From JABMMZ01 sp040386935 (GTDB lineage Bacteria; Bacteroidota; Bacteroidia; NS11-12g; UBA955): 64,000 bases of DNA. Shown here in pieces: positions 36,292 to 44,582 of the stretch. The position numbers and the translations under genes were made by a program. The stretch lies in contig JAZKEQ010000025.1 in NCBI GenBank assembly GCA_040386935.1, positions 1 to 64,000 of the forward strand. Direction: 5' to 3'. The number at the start of each line of letters is the position of its first letter. Positions within the stretch are counted from its first letter, which is position 1. The notes under the pieces are model-generated. The model did no database searches. It worked only from the letters and a program-made list of their open reading frames with translations, and had not been told where the DNA came from.

Positions 36292-36522
36292 TTAGGACAA
36301 GATAACAATCTTATTTTTCAATACTTCTACTATCCCACTTGTAACAGGGAAAGATTTTTTTCCTTCAGGACCATCGATTACAACGGTGCCTTTACCAAGT
36401 GCAGATATGATAGGTGCGTGATTATTTTTAATCTGGAAACTGCCTTTTACTCCGGGTACAGTAACGATGGTAGCATCGCCTGAAAACAGGGTTTGATCCG
36501 GGGTTAGAATATCTACTTGCAT
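36292..36522 (-). CDS. atpC: F1F0 ATP synthase epsilon subunit (short form)
   Basis: A 76-residue epsilon subunit, the regulatory central-stalk part of F1. VDILTPDQTLFSGDATIVTV and GSFQIKNNHAPIISALGKGT match the N-terminal beta-barrel. The C-terminal helical hairpin of E. coli epsilon is missing, which is usual for Bacteroidota and implies no helix-based ATPase inhibition. It lies 8 bp after atpD, with the pair separated from the other atp genes. Confidence 0.93.
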   Translation of the reverse strand: MQVDILTPDQTLFSGDATIVTVPGVKGSFQIKNNHAPIISALGKGTVVIDGPEGKKSFPVTSGIVEVLKNKIVILS

Positions 36523-36530
36523 AAAGATGA

Positions 36531-38036
36531 TTATTTAGCTTCTGCTATTAATTTTTTACCTTTTTCGATAGCGTCTTCAATTGTTCCTACAAGGTTGAAT
36601 GCTGCTTCAGGATATTGATCCACTTCACCATCCATAATCATGTTGAAACCTTTGATGGTATCTTTGATATCAACCAATTTACCTTCCAAACCTGTGAACT
36701 GTTGAGCCACAAAGAACGGTTGAGAAAGGAAACGTTGAACACGTCTAGCACGCGATACGATCAATTTATCTTCTTCGCTCAATTCATCCATACCTAGAAT
36801 TGCAATGATATCTTGTAATTCTTTGTAACGTTGTAAGATTTGTTTTACTCTTTGAGCAGTGTTGTAGTGTTCGTTACCCAAGATTTCAGGTGACAAGATT
36901 CTTGAAGTTGAATCCAGAGGGTCAACCGCAGGATAGATACCCAACTCAGAAATTTTACGACTCAATACTGTTGTAGCATCTAAGTGAGAGAATGTTGTTG
37001 CAGGAGCCGGGTCAGTCAAGTCATCCGCAGGTACGTATACCGCTTGTACAGATGTGATTGAACCTCTTGTAGTAGAGGTAATACGCTCTTGCATCGCACC
37101 CATTTCAGTAGCAAGGGTTGGTTGGTAACCTACCGCTGATGGCATACGACCCAATAGAGCCGATACCTCAGAACCTGCTTGTGTGAAACGGAAAATGTTA
37201 TCGATAAAGAACAGGATATCTTTACCCTGACCTTCACCATCACCATCACGGAAATATTCAGCAACTGTTAAACCTGACAAGGCAACACGTGCACGTGCTC
37301 CAGGAGGCTCATTCATTTGACCAAAGACAAGGGTTGCTTGTGATTTTTTCATTTCTTCAGTATCAACTTTAGTTAAATCCCATCCGCCTTCTTCCATGCT
37401 ATGGGCAAACTCTTTACCGTATTTGATTACACCTGACTCGATCATCTCACGCAACAAGTCATTACCTTCACGTGTACGCTCACCAACACCGGCAAACACT
37501 GACATACCTTCGTATGCTTTTGCGATGTTGTTAATCAATTCCATGATCAATACTGTTTTACCTACACCGGCACCACCGAATAAACCGATTTTACCACCTT
37601 TTGCGTAAGGCTCTAACAAGTCGATAACTTTAATACCTGTATACAATGGCTCAGCACTGGTAGACAAAGTATCAAATTTAGGCGCTTCAGCGTGAATAGG
37701 TTTGCTTGCAGTAGTATCCAATACTTTGATACCATCGATTGCTTCACCTACAACGTTCATCAAACGTCCTTTGATTTGTTCACCCACCGGCATTGAAATC
37801 GGGCGACCTGTATCAGTTACATGTGCACCGCGCACCAAACCATCAGAACTATCCATTGCGATTGTTCTTACAGTTTTTTCACCTAAGTGTTGTTGTACTT
37901 CCAAAACCACAACGGTTCCGTCAGACTTAGTCACTTGAAGTGCGTCATAAATTCTAGGAAGGTGTGCGCCTTCATCGCTAAAGTTAACGTCCACTACCGG
38001 ACCGATTACTTGTGATATTTTTCCAATATTTGCCAT
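36531..38036 (-). CDS. atpD: F1F0 ATP synthase beta subunit
   Basis: Catalytic F1 subunit. At 501 residues from ATG 38036 it is full length. Walker A is GGAGVGKTVLIMELI, the beta signature is SALLGRMPSAVGYQPTLATE, Walker B lies in DILFFIDNIFRF, and the DELSEED-region motif is MDELSEEDKLIV. A longer frame from 38066 would add residues upstream of the family start and run toward the promoter. The atpD-atpC pair is split from the other ATP synthase genes, as is usual in Bacteroidota. Confidence 0.97.
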   Translation of the reverse strand: MANIGKISQVIGPVVDVNFSDEGAHLPRIYDALQVTKSDGTVVVLEVQQHLGEKTVRTIAMDSSDGLVRGAHVTDTGRPISMPVGEQIKGRLMNVVGEAIDGIKVLDTTASKPIHAEAPKFDTLSTSAEPLYTGIKVIDLLEPYAKGGKIGLFGGAGVGKTVLIMELINNIAKAYEGMSVFAGVGERTREGNDLLREMIESGVIKYGKEFAHSMEEGGWDLTKVDTEEMKKSQATLVFGQMNEPPGARARVALSGLTVAEYFRDGDGEGQGKDILFFIDNIFRFTQAGSEVSALLGRMPSAVGYQPTLATEMGAMQERITSTTRGSITSVQAVYVPADDLTDPAPATTFSHLDATTVLSRKISELGIYPAVDPLDSTSRILSPEILGNEHYNTAQRVKQILQRYKELQDIIAILGMDELSEEDKLIVSRARRVQRFLSQPFFVAQQFTGLEGKLVDIKDTIKGFNMIMDGEVDQYPEAAFNLVGTIEDAIEKGKKLIAEAK

Positions 38037-38063
38037 TACTTGTGGGTATTTTGAATTTTTGTG

Positions 38064-38071
38064 CAAAAGTA
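38064..38071 (-). promoter_or_regulatory. -7 promoter element of atpD-atpC
   Basis: The minus strand reads TACTTTTG, a perfect TAnnTTTG, 27 nt upstream of the atpD ATG at 38036. No ideal -33 box is visible. Confidence 0.6.
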
Positions 38072-38316
38072 AGCATTATTTCCAATTAAAACCCGAAAGA
38101 AATTCACATTTTTTTTAAGTGTACTGAATGCCGCCCTTAAACGCATTAAAAAACACGCTATTAAAGGTTTTTCAAATGTTACCCAAACATACGATTTTTG
38201 GGACTGATGGCCTTTAAATTAAATTTATTCAGGCTAATTTTCATTTGAAATACAAAAATTGTATCGCCTAAAGAAATAATTAATGCAATTAAACTAAAGA
38301 ATATTTTAACCAGCTT

Positions 38317-40800
38317 TTATCTAATTAAATGTACAAATCCCTTTACAAAATGCTTTTCATTTTTAATATTAAATTCAATGAAATAACAATACACACCTTG
38401 AGGGCATATGGCATTTTGATACACACCATCCCAAATATCATCAGATCCTCCTTTACTATCAAAAATTATTTCGCCCCAGAGATTGAAAATTTTCATTTGA
38501 ATGATTGATACATTGGTGCCATAAACTTTGAAATAATCATTGTTTGAGTCATTGTTTGGAGAGAATGCATTAGGAATAAAATACAAATATTCATCACATG
38601 GATTCAGCTTAATTGTATCAGATGATTCGCATTGATTCCTTGAAATCTTAAGCCAATATTCACCGGGCTTATTCACCGAAATTGTTGGCGTTTGTTGACC
38701 CTCATTCCACAGATATTTTCCCTTTTCAGAAGTTGAAAGTGTTATACTGTTACAAATTAGGGTATCAGGCCCCAGATAGACTGCTGGTTTTGGTAATAAA
38801 TCAACCAGAATACTATCTGTTACCGAACAAAAATTATTGGAAGATTTAACAGAATAAAGCCCCTTTGCTTTCACTTTGATCATTGCTCCGGTGTCATTTG
38901 TACTCCATTGGTAGGAAACACCTTTTTGCTGTTTCAGTGATAAAACCACATACTCACAGGTTACAGTATCTAATGTGCTTGAAATTTTTCCTTTTACCAA
39001 TTCATCCAATGCGATTGTATCACCGGCCGAACAATAGAGCGAATCATAAACTTTCACCGAATATTGCCCTTTGCTATTGACCGTAATGAGATAGCTCGTA
39101 TCTCCGGTATTCCATTGATAGGCATTAAAGTCTTTTCCAGCATCCAGTGTAAAAGAAAACTTATGACAAAAAGCAGTGTCATTGCCGAGATAGACAGCAG
39201 GTTTTTTGCCATATGAAACAACAAATGAATCAACTGTTCTGCAATAAGCATTACTTCTTTCAATGGTATACTGACCTGACTGCTTAATCACTCTTTGTGA
39301 TTTCTGAAAACCATTTTCCCATAAATATTGATCAACCCATGGATTTGCAAAATTGATAGGCAATGTATCGCCTGCACATAGCATGGTGTCTTTTGAAAAA
39401 TTTAGCGATGGAATGTATTCAATTCGTATTTTTGAATAGATGAGCGTATCGCTGCCATTATTCAAAGTTACTTTAGCACTGACAGAATATGTCCCCGAAT
39501 CTTTGTACAAATATTTTATTCTTGATGTCTTACTGATTTTGGTATCGCCATTACCAAAGTTCCAAAGAACACTGTTGATATCGTTACCTTTTAATGTAAA
39601 TATTACAGAGTCTCTCATACAGGCGGTATCTGCTAATAACTCTAATGGGATATATATTAGCGACTGTACACAATTAGGCAGCCCCAAACGACATTTTCCA
39701 CCCTTGAGAAAAACAGCATTCATTTTTAAATCACAGGCTGACCCCAAGTTGTCGGGTTGATTAATGACAGACAAGCAGGTATCGTACATGGCGACATATA
39801 TTTTACCGTCAGGTGCTAACTGAAGGGCTCCTGCAATTTTATCAGTCGCTTTTTTGTTGATTTGCAATGCTAGTGCTTCGAATTTAACATTGTTAAAAAT
39901 TGATTTAATCGGCATTTGAAAAAGTCTCCCATAGCCACTTAATCCTTTAACTACATACAGATATTTTTCATTAGGAGAGAACTCCAAACCATAAAGCACG
40001 GAAGGCCACCAATCATTGCTATAAATTCTTCTTGAGTTTGACAATGTCCCAGTAGTTTTATTGAAATTAAACAGAAGTATATAACTGCTATCATCACAAT
40101 CTGAATAAGCCAGCAAATTACCTTTTGGTGAAAATTTCATATAACCGACCCCCCACTTTCTAATCCCTGTGCCAACTTTATAGCCGGTTTTATAGTTAAG
40201 GTGTAATGATAGCCCTGATTCAGTCAATTTATAAATAAAGATAGAATCGGTATATTTTTTGATTGATGAAATCCAGATATCTTTCCCATTGCTGTGTGTA
40301 ACAGCGGATATTTTCTCACTAGAATTTTCAAATAGCAATACATTTTTTACGATGACTTCACCCAATCCATTGTCCTTGTTTATATCTACTACGCTATAAT
40401 TCACTCCTCGGTTACTAACATTTGAATCTTTATATATTGTATAATTATCTGTGGTAAAAACATAAAAAATATTTGAGTTGCCCGGTTGTTTAACAATTAA
40501 CGCTGCTTGTGTACTGCCATTATGCCCAAACAAACCATATCCATTCTTCATCATCACATGGTTCCTGTTCCAAATAGTATCTCCACTTGTATAAAACAAC
40601 AGATTTCCTAAACTATCAGAGATAGATGAACAACCGGCTCTTTTATACTTCATCTGTGAGTTTGTAAGTGCTGAAGGGGGTGAAGTATTGAAAGTAATAC
40701 CTGCTTTATCTCCAAAATACCAATTGTTGAAGTATTTCTGCGCATCTAATGAATTCGCAAAAAAGATACAGATAAATAATATCAGGCAATTTTTTTTCAA
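38317..40800 (-). CDS. Secreted protein with N-terminal propeller-like domain, PKD and CHU_C (T9SS type B) C-terminus
   Basis: An 827-residue surface or secreted protein. The signal peptide KKNCLILFICIFFANSLDAQ is followed by KYFNNWYFGDKAGITFN and a ~350-residue beta-propeller-like domain (AYSDCDDSSYILLF, LQLAPDGKIYVAMYD). A PKD domain (NSVLWNFGNGDTKISKTS), four Ig-like segments and the CHU_C sorting domain (FIPNAFSPNNDSNNDYF, FNLWGEIIFDSKG) complete it. I start at TTG 40800, 5 nt past a TATATTTG element; the ATG at 40824 lies upstream of that element and would be untranscribed. Likely a T9SS type B cargo attached to the surface. Confidence 0.82.
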   Translation of the reverse strand: MKKNCLILFICIFFANSLDAQKYFNNWYFGDKAGITFNTSPPSALTNSQMKYKRAGCSSISDSLGNLLFYTSGDTIWNRNHVMMKNGYGLFGHNGSTQAALIVKQPGNSNIFYVFTTDNYTIYKDSNVSNRGVNYSVVDINKDNGLGEVIVKNVLLFENSSEKISAVTHSNGKDIWISSIKKYTDSIFIYKLTESGLSLHLNYKTGYKVGTGIRKWGVGYMKFSPKGNLLAYSDCDDSSYILLFNFNKTTGTLSNSRRIYSNDWWPSVLYGLEFSPNEKYLYVVKGLSGYGRLFQMPIKSIFNNVKFEALALQINKKATDKIAGALQLAPDGKIYVAMYDTCLSVINQPDNLGSACDLKMNAVFLKGGKCRLGLPNCVQSLIYIPLELLADTACMRDSVIFTLKGNDINSVLWNFGNGDTKISKTSRIKYLYKDSGTYSVSAKVTLNNGSDTLIYSKIRIEYIPSLNFSKDTMLCAGDTLPINFANPWVDQYLWENGFQKSQRVIKQSGQYTIERSNAYCRTVDSFVVSYGKKPAVYLGNDTAFCHKFSFTLDAGKDFNAYQWNTGDTSYLITVNSKGQYSVKVYDSLYCSAGDTIALDELVKGKISSTLDTVTCEYVVLSLKQQKGVSYQWSTNDTGAMIKVKAKGLYSVKSSNNFCSVTDSILVDLLPKPAVYLGPDTLICNSITLSTSEKGKYLWNEGQQTPTISVNKPGEYWLKISRNQCESSDTIKLNPCDEYLYFIPNAFSPNNDSNNDYFKVYGTNVSIIQMKIFNLWGEIIFDSKGGSDDIWDGVYQNAICPQGVYCYFIEFNIKNEKHFVKGFVHLIR

Positions 40801-40805
40801 TATTT

Positions 40806-40813
40806 CAAATATA
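40806..40813 (-). promoter_or_regulatory. -7 promoter element deciding the start of the 827-residue CHU_C gene
   Basis: The minus strand reads TATATTTG followed after 5 nt by TTG and a perfect signal peptide. No clear -33 box. Confidence 0.55.
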
Positions 40814-40824
40814 ATAAAAAACAT

Positions 40825-41036
40825 TATTTTAAAAAAAAGAATTGGAGAGTGCCCACGCTTTGCTTGGGTTAGGGTATGTTGTTTTCAAGCTTCGCTTGAG
40901 CGGGATTTTATTGTCTCATACGCCCACTGGCAAACGGGGTTTGCGTGGGCTTTATCTCAACGGTAGCTTGTTATCCGCCTCTGGCGGATGATCCTGAGGG
41001 GTGGGCCGGTCAATCAAAAAACAGATTCCCGCTGCG
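40825..41036. other. Hairpin-dense non-coding stretch next to tRNA-Cys
   Basis: No gene is supported between the CHU_C gene and tRNA-Cys. Hairpins follow each other: TCAAGC/GCTTGA (40885-40899), the 55-bp repeat hairpin, ATCCGCC/GGCGGAT (40973-40989), TCCCGC/GCGGGA (41027-41041). Frames crossing this stretch have no promoter, start signal or recognisable protein. Confidence 0.75.
40901..40955. repeat. 55-bp direct repeat, copy 1
   Basis: An exact 55-bp copy of 41037-41091. Its core is a hairpin: GCCCAC and GTGGGC outer arms and GCAAAC and GTTTGC inner arms around a GGG loop (40922-40950). GC content is far above that of the surrounding DNA. Confidence 0.92.
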
Positions 41037-41091
41037 CGGGATTTTATTGTCTCATACGCCCACTGGCAAACGGGGTTTGCGTGGGCTTTAT
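41037..41091. repeat. 55-bp direct repeat, copy 2
   Basis: Identical to 40901-40955 with a start-to-start distance of 136 bp. In this copy the hairpin is the centre of the larger interrupted palindrome. Confidence 0.92.
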
Positions 41092-41102
41092 GAGACAATA
41101 AA

Positions 41103-41127
41103 AAACCCCTGCTTATCGCAGGGGTTT
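41103..41127 (-). terminator. tRNA-Cys terminator
   Basis: AACCCCTGC and GCAGGGGTT form a 9-bp stem with a 5-nt loop, 15 nt past the tRNA 3' end; the A run at 41100-41105 is the T run on the minus strand. Confidence 0.85.
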
Positions 41128-41141
41128 CTGTTTTTTGATTG

Positions 41142-41212
41142 AGGTCGGAAGCGGATTCGAACCGCTGTAGCAGCTTTTGCAGAGCTGAGCCTAGCCACTC
41201 GGCCATCCGACC
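41142..41212 (-). tRNA. tRNA-Cys (anticodon GCA)
   Basis: The minus strand folds as a 71-nt tRNA. The acceptor arm is GGTCGGA with TCCGACC, the D arm lies in GCCGAGTGGCTAGGC, the anticodon arm is CAGCT-CTGCAAA-AGCTG giving anticodon GCA, and the T arm is AGCGG-TTCGAAT-CCGCT. The discriminator is T73 as in tRNA-Cys, and CCA is not encoded. Confidence 0.96.
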
Positions 41213-41228
41213 TTTTTTACAAGGACTG

Positions 41229-41259
41229 CAAATGTAGTGCAAAGTTTTTTTAAAGGCAA
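41229..41259 (-). promoter_or_regulatory. tRNA-Cys promoter
   Basis: Minus strand: TTG (41257-41259), 20 bp, TACATTTG (41229-41236), 16 nt upstream of the mature tRNA 5' end. Confidence 0.7.
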
Positions 41260-41302
41260 TAATTTTTTTTAAGTATGCCTTACAATATTTAAATCCCCTG
41301 AA

Positions 41303-42148
41303 TTAATCGATGAAAAACTCAACCGTATTCTCTACCAATTCCTCAAGCATTTCTGTTACATCTGTCTCTGCTGCAAAAGGATGCTTGGCACCAAATGTAT
41401 GATCGCCTCCTTCTACTTTAATCAATATTGAATGTTGTACAATATCATATAAGGCATTCGCATGACTGATATCTACACTATCATCCTTGTCTCCATGAAT
41501 GATCAGCATTGGCATACCCAATAGTTTAGCAGCTTTGCGAATATCCAACTGCTCTTTGTGCGCCAAAAAATCTTCATAAAACTGTTTGTATAAAGGCAGG
41601 TCCTGCCCAGTGCGTTTATTATGTGCGTACACTACCCCCTCCTTATTCCATTTGTCAATAGTTTCAGGTCTGAAGAAACTTTCAAACTCTGATATTGAAG
41701 CCCACAGGGCCAGCTTTTTCACACGCTTGTCTTCTGATGCTTTTAATAAAGCAATCCCCCCTCCTCTGCTATGACCCATTAAGTAAATCTGACGCTTATC
41801 GAGATTGTACGTTTCAAATTCCTTTTCTATAAAACTGATGACTTTATCCAAATCAGCCAATTCAAGCGTATAGTTATTCTTACCAAATGTTTCCAGGTCA
41901 GAGATATCTGCAAGTGACCCTTCTGTTACTCCGTTAAATGAAAAATTAAATTTTAGAAAGACCAGCTTATTTTCTGCAAATGCATTGGCTACCCAATTGA
42001 AATGCCCCCAGTCTTTAAACCCTTTAAAACCGTGACAAAATACAACAACCGGAGTTGGTACTTTGCTGACAGGTAAAGTAATATCCAGTGTTATTTTTTT
42101 TTCTTTACTGCCTGCTATCGACAGTTCATGATGCGCAATTGATTTCAC
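41303..42148 (-). CDS. Alpha/beta hydrolase (serine esterase-like)
   Basis: A 281-residue cytoplasmic hydrolase with the alpha/beta-hydrolase triad visible: oxyanion HGF in VVVFCHGFKGFKDWGHF, nucleophile elbow YLMGHSRGGGIAL, acid in IIHGDKDDSVDISHA and histidine in VEGGDHTFG. The closest general match is to the dienelactone hydrolase/prolyl oligopeptidase-like esterases; no specific substrate can be named. It is the last gene of a same-strand run with carbonic anhydrase and bestrophin genes (38 bp gap). Confidence 0.82.
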   Translation of the reverse strand: MKSIAHHELSIAGSKEKKITLDITLPVSKVPTPVVVFCHGFKGFKDWGHFNWVANAFAENKLVFLKFNFSFNGVTEGSLADISDLETFGKNNYTLELADLDKVISFIEKEFETYNLDKRQIYLMGHSRGGGIALLKASEDKRVKKLALWASISEFESFFRPETIDKWNKEGVVYAHNKRTGQDLPLYKQFYEDFLAHKEQLDIRKAAKLLGMPMLIIHGDKDDSVDISHANALYDIVQHSILIKVEGGDHTFGAKHPFAAETDVTEMLEELVENTVEFFID

Positions 42149-42186
42149 AGCGCAAAATTAATAAAAAAATCGGCCCCTGTTATCAA

Positions 42187-42837
42187 TTAAACTGATGACT
42201 TGCTACCGGTCAGATTATATATCTCCTGAATACCTTTCAACAATTCAGGAAAATTGAGATTGAGATCCATAATCTTACCTGTACCAATATCAAATACCCA
42301 ACCATGCACAGTTGGAAAACCTTTTTCAAGATATTCCTGTTGAACACTTGCCAGTTTAATGACATTGATACATTGTTCCTGTACATTTAACTCCACCAGT
42401 CTGTTGTAACGATCGTGTTCGCTTTCAATCGCATTCAATTCATCTTTATGTAGACGATATACATCGCGGATGTTTCTTAACCACGGATTCAAAATACCCA
42501 TATCCTTAGGCACCATGGCAGCTTTAACACCACCACAATTATAATGACCACATACGATGATGTGCTTTACGCCTAAATGTCTGACTGCATAATTAATAAC
42601 TGCCATTACATTTAAATCAGTTGCGTTGACAAGATTGGCGACATTTCTGTGAATGAACACTTCTCCAGGCTCGGCACCCATGAGATCCTCAGCAGTAACA
42701 CGACTATCACTACAACCGATATATAAATACTCGGGGTGTTGGTCTTTATTCAGTTTCTCAAAGAAATTAGCATCAGTTGCTTTTTTTTGTTCTAGCCACT
42801 TAAGGTTATTCTCGAATACTTGTTCGTAGGTAGGCAT
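42187..42837 (-). CDS. Beta-class carbonic anhydrase (bestrophin-linked)
   Basis: A 216-residue CO2/bicarbonate-interconverting enzyme. Zinc-site motifs are YIGCSDSRVTAEDL, IHRNVANLVNATDLN and IIVCGHYNCGGVKAAM. It is only moderately similar to the SulP-linked copy at 22705, so this is a second, distinct isoenzyme. It lies 21 bp downstream of a bestrophin-like channel gene in a run that includes a second bestrophin, suggesting joint handling of CO2 and bicarbonate at the membrane. Confidence 0.95.
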   Translation of the reverse strand: MPTYEQVFENNLKWLEQKKATDANFFEKLNKDQHPEYLYIGCSDSRVTAEDLMGAEPGEVFIHRNVANLVNATDLNVMAVINYAVRHLGVKHIIVCGHYNCGGVKAAMVPKDMGILNPWLRNIRDVYRLHKDELNAIESEHDRYNRLVELNVQEQCINVIKLASVQQEYLEKGFPTVHGWVFDIGTGKIMDLNLNFPELLKGIQEIYNLTGSKSSV

Positions 42838-42858
42838 AATATATGTGTGTTTATTTGT

Positions 42859-43875
42859 TTATAACAATACATCGTACACCGGCTTTATGCGCTCGGGTAA
42901 ATCATCTTCGCCCAATATCTCCTTCAAATCAATTTCGATATTGCGCACAATTGACATTAATGGCACATCATTCACCAATCCTTCAAATGGATTTTCACTG
43001 TAATCACCTATGTATTCCATCAGATAAAATATAGACGATACAATTAAATTAAAAGGCACCAGCAACCATATTAATTCATCGCCCAATTGACTGAATTCTG
43101 ACAACATTCCAAAAGGCAATAAAATGGTGAATATAATAATGAATATGGCGCTGGATGTCGCAAATTGTCTGGGTAAGGGGGTGTTTTTTATTCTTTCGCT
43201 TTTGCCTTGTTCGTCATATAAGTCTGTTATGAAGCGCTGTAATTCCACATGCCTAAAATCATCTATCAAACCCATGCGTTTTAATTTACACATATGCTGC
43301 GACTGTTTGTCAAGCAAACTGGCCGGTATATTCTTTTTTTCTTTTACCCACTTAAATTCTTCTTTGCTAACAAAGCGACTCACCTCATCTTCGAAAGTCG
43401 CATACTCCAAACGTTTCTGAAAAAAATTCCTGTAACGCGCATTCACTTTTCTTTGATGCTCCCATGTTGTGCGTTGCCACATGGCATGTTTTAGTGCGTG
43501 TAGCCATCCTATATGTCTGTATACAATTGTTTTTATCTCTTCTTTTACCTCGTCTTCTCTAACTTTTGATTGTGTAAATTCATCAGTCACAAAAGATCGA
43601 ATAGCAACTGAAAATGATCGGCTAAGATTGGTTATACTTCCCCAAATTTTTCGCGCTTCCCATCCCCTGTCATAGGCCTGATTGTTTTTAAAACCAACAT
43701 AAAAAGCCACTGCCGTACCTATAAGTGATACAGGCAACCAGGGAACTGCAACCCATTTGAAATCAAAATACTGATAAAGCACAACGGCACAAGTTCCGGT
43801 AATGAGTGAAAATAACATGAGTCGCCATGTGATAAAATACATGAGTCCAGGTCTCAGATAGCGTTTAATATACAT
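42859..43875 (-). CDS. Bestrophin-like ion channel, copy A
   Basis: A 338-residue inner-membrane protein of the bestrophin/UPF0187 family. The signature YVGFKNNQAYDRGWEARKIW is present, with an N-terminal helix pair (FITWRLMLFSLITGTCAVVL, WLPVSLIGTAVAFYVGF), two central helices (~225-285) and PFEGLVNDVPL near the C-terminus. Bacterial homologs form pentameric ion channels; plant and algal relatives conduct bicarbonate. It is a paralog of the protein at 44583 and adjoins a carbonic anhydrase. Confidence 0.85.
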   Translation of the reverse strand: MYIKRYLRPGLMYFITWRLMLFSLITGTCAVVLYQYFDFKWVAVPWLPVSLIGTAVAFYVGFKNNQAYDRGWEARKIWGSITNLSRSFSVAIRSFVTDEFTQSKVREDEVKEEIKTIVYRHIGWLHALKHAMWQRTTWEHQRKVNARYRNFFQKRLEYATFEDEVSRFVSKEEFKWVKEKKNIPASLLDKQSQHMCKLKRMGLIDDFRHVELQRFITDLYDEQGKSERIKNTPLPRQFATSSAIFIIIFTILLPFGMLSEFSQLGDELIWLLVPFNLIVSSIFYLMEYIGDYSENPFEGLVNDVPLMSIVRNIEIDLKEILGEDDLPERIKPVYDVLL

Positions 43876-43918
43876 TGGTTAAATTTATATTTGGTTTGGC
43901 AATTTATAATTTTTAAAA

Positions 43919-44581
43919 TTATTTTTTTGCTAGTGCTAGAATATCTTTTACCTCCACTACCTTTTTTTCATTACCGGTTAATGCAACCTTAATCATTGCC
44001 AGGCCTAATTCTTTCAGTGAGCTGGCGCTACCCGGAAAAAAAGTTTTGAGAATGGGATATAACCACCCCATCCATCTGTAAAGTTTAAGCGTATTTTTTA
44101 ATCCCGGTGTTGGATGCAAGTAGCCAGGTCGAAACATATAAGCACCTTTGAACGGCAACTGCATCAAATCATTTTCTGTTTTCCCTTTCACTCTTGCCCA
44201 CATGGTACTTCCTTTTTCTGAACTATCTGTTCCTTTTCCTGACACATAGGTTAATACTGCATTTGGATTGAGTGATGCAACTAATGTAGCCAGTGGCAAC
44301 GTTAAATTATACGTAAACTGATGAAAGGTGGCTTCATCTTTACCCACAGAAGTAACGCCCATGCAACAAAAGCAAGCATCATATCCTTTCAATTGATCTT
44401 TTATACCTTCAAAATTTGTAAAATCCTGATGAATAATTTCAGTAAGTTTGGGATGACTTGTGTTACCTATTCGTCTGTTAATGGCCAGTACACCGCTTAC
44501 TTCAGGATGATTCAAACATTCGTGTAATACGCCCTCGCCAACCATGCCTGTCGCACCTGTTATGATTATTTTTATTCCCAT
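43919..44581 (-). CDS. NAD(P)-binding short-chain oxidoreductase-like protein
   Basis: A 220-residue Rossmann-fold protein. The dinucleotide motif is IIITGATGMVGEGVLHECL; then ACFCCMGVTSVGKDEATFHQ and LTYVSGKGTDSSEKGST match NAD(P)-binding epimerase-like proteins. The usual YxxxK is not clear, so it may be a non-catalytic sensor. It sits between the two bestrophin genes, starting 1 bp after the stop of the second bestrophin; a structural or redox role next to the channels is inferred from context only. Confidence 0.7.
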   Translation of the reverse strand: MGIKIIITGATGMVGEGVLHECLNHPEVSGVLAINRRIGNTSHPKLTEIIHQDFTNFEGIKDQLKGYDACFCCMGVTSVGKDEATFHQFTYNLTLPLATLVASLNPNAVLTYVSGKGTDSSEKGSTMWARVKGKTENDLMQLPFKGAYMFRPGYLHPTPGLKNTLKLYRWMGWLYPILKTFFPGSASSLKELGLAMIKVALTGNEKKVVEVKDILALAKK

Positions 44582-44582
44582 T

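Larger units (their letters stand above)
41010..41142. repeat. 133-bp interrupted palindrome at the tRNA-Cys trailer
   Basis: TCAATCAAAAAACAG (41010-41024) is the exact inverse of 41128-41142, and TTTTATTGTCTCATA (41042-41056) is the exact inverse of 41089-41103. Between each outer and inner arm sits a GC-rich hairpin, and the centre is the 41058-41086 hairpin. The right outer arm starts at the discriminator base of tRNA-Cys, so the tRNA trailer and terminator layout is mirrored. Confidence 0.88.

Noticed and set aside
38250..38264. ATACAA-AAA-TTGTAT palindrome in the 280-bp gap between atpD and the CHU_C gene
   Set aside because: Short, AT-only symmetry expected by chance; no nearby gene start in a suitable direction. 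I see nothing else in this gap.
40952..41242. 96-codon minus-strand frame across tRNA-Cys and the repeat cluster
   Set aside because: It reads straight through the tRNA gene (giving the well-known spurious peptide AEWLGSAL...) and the terminator; no independent start signal.
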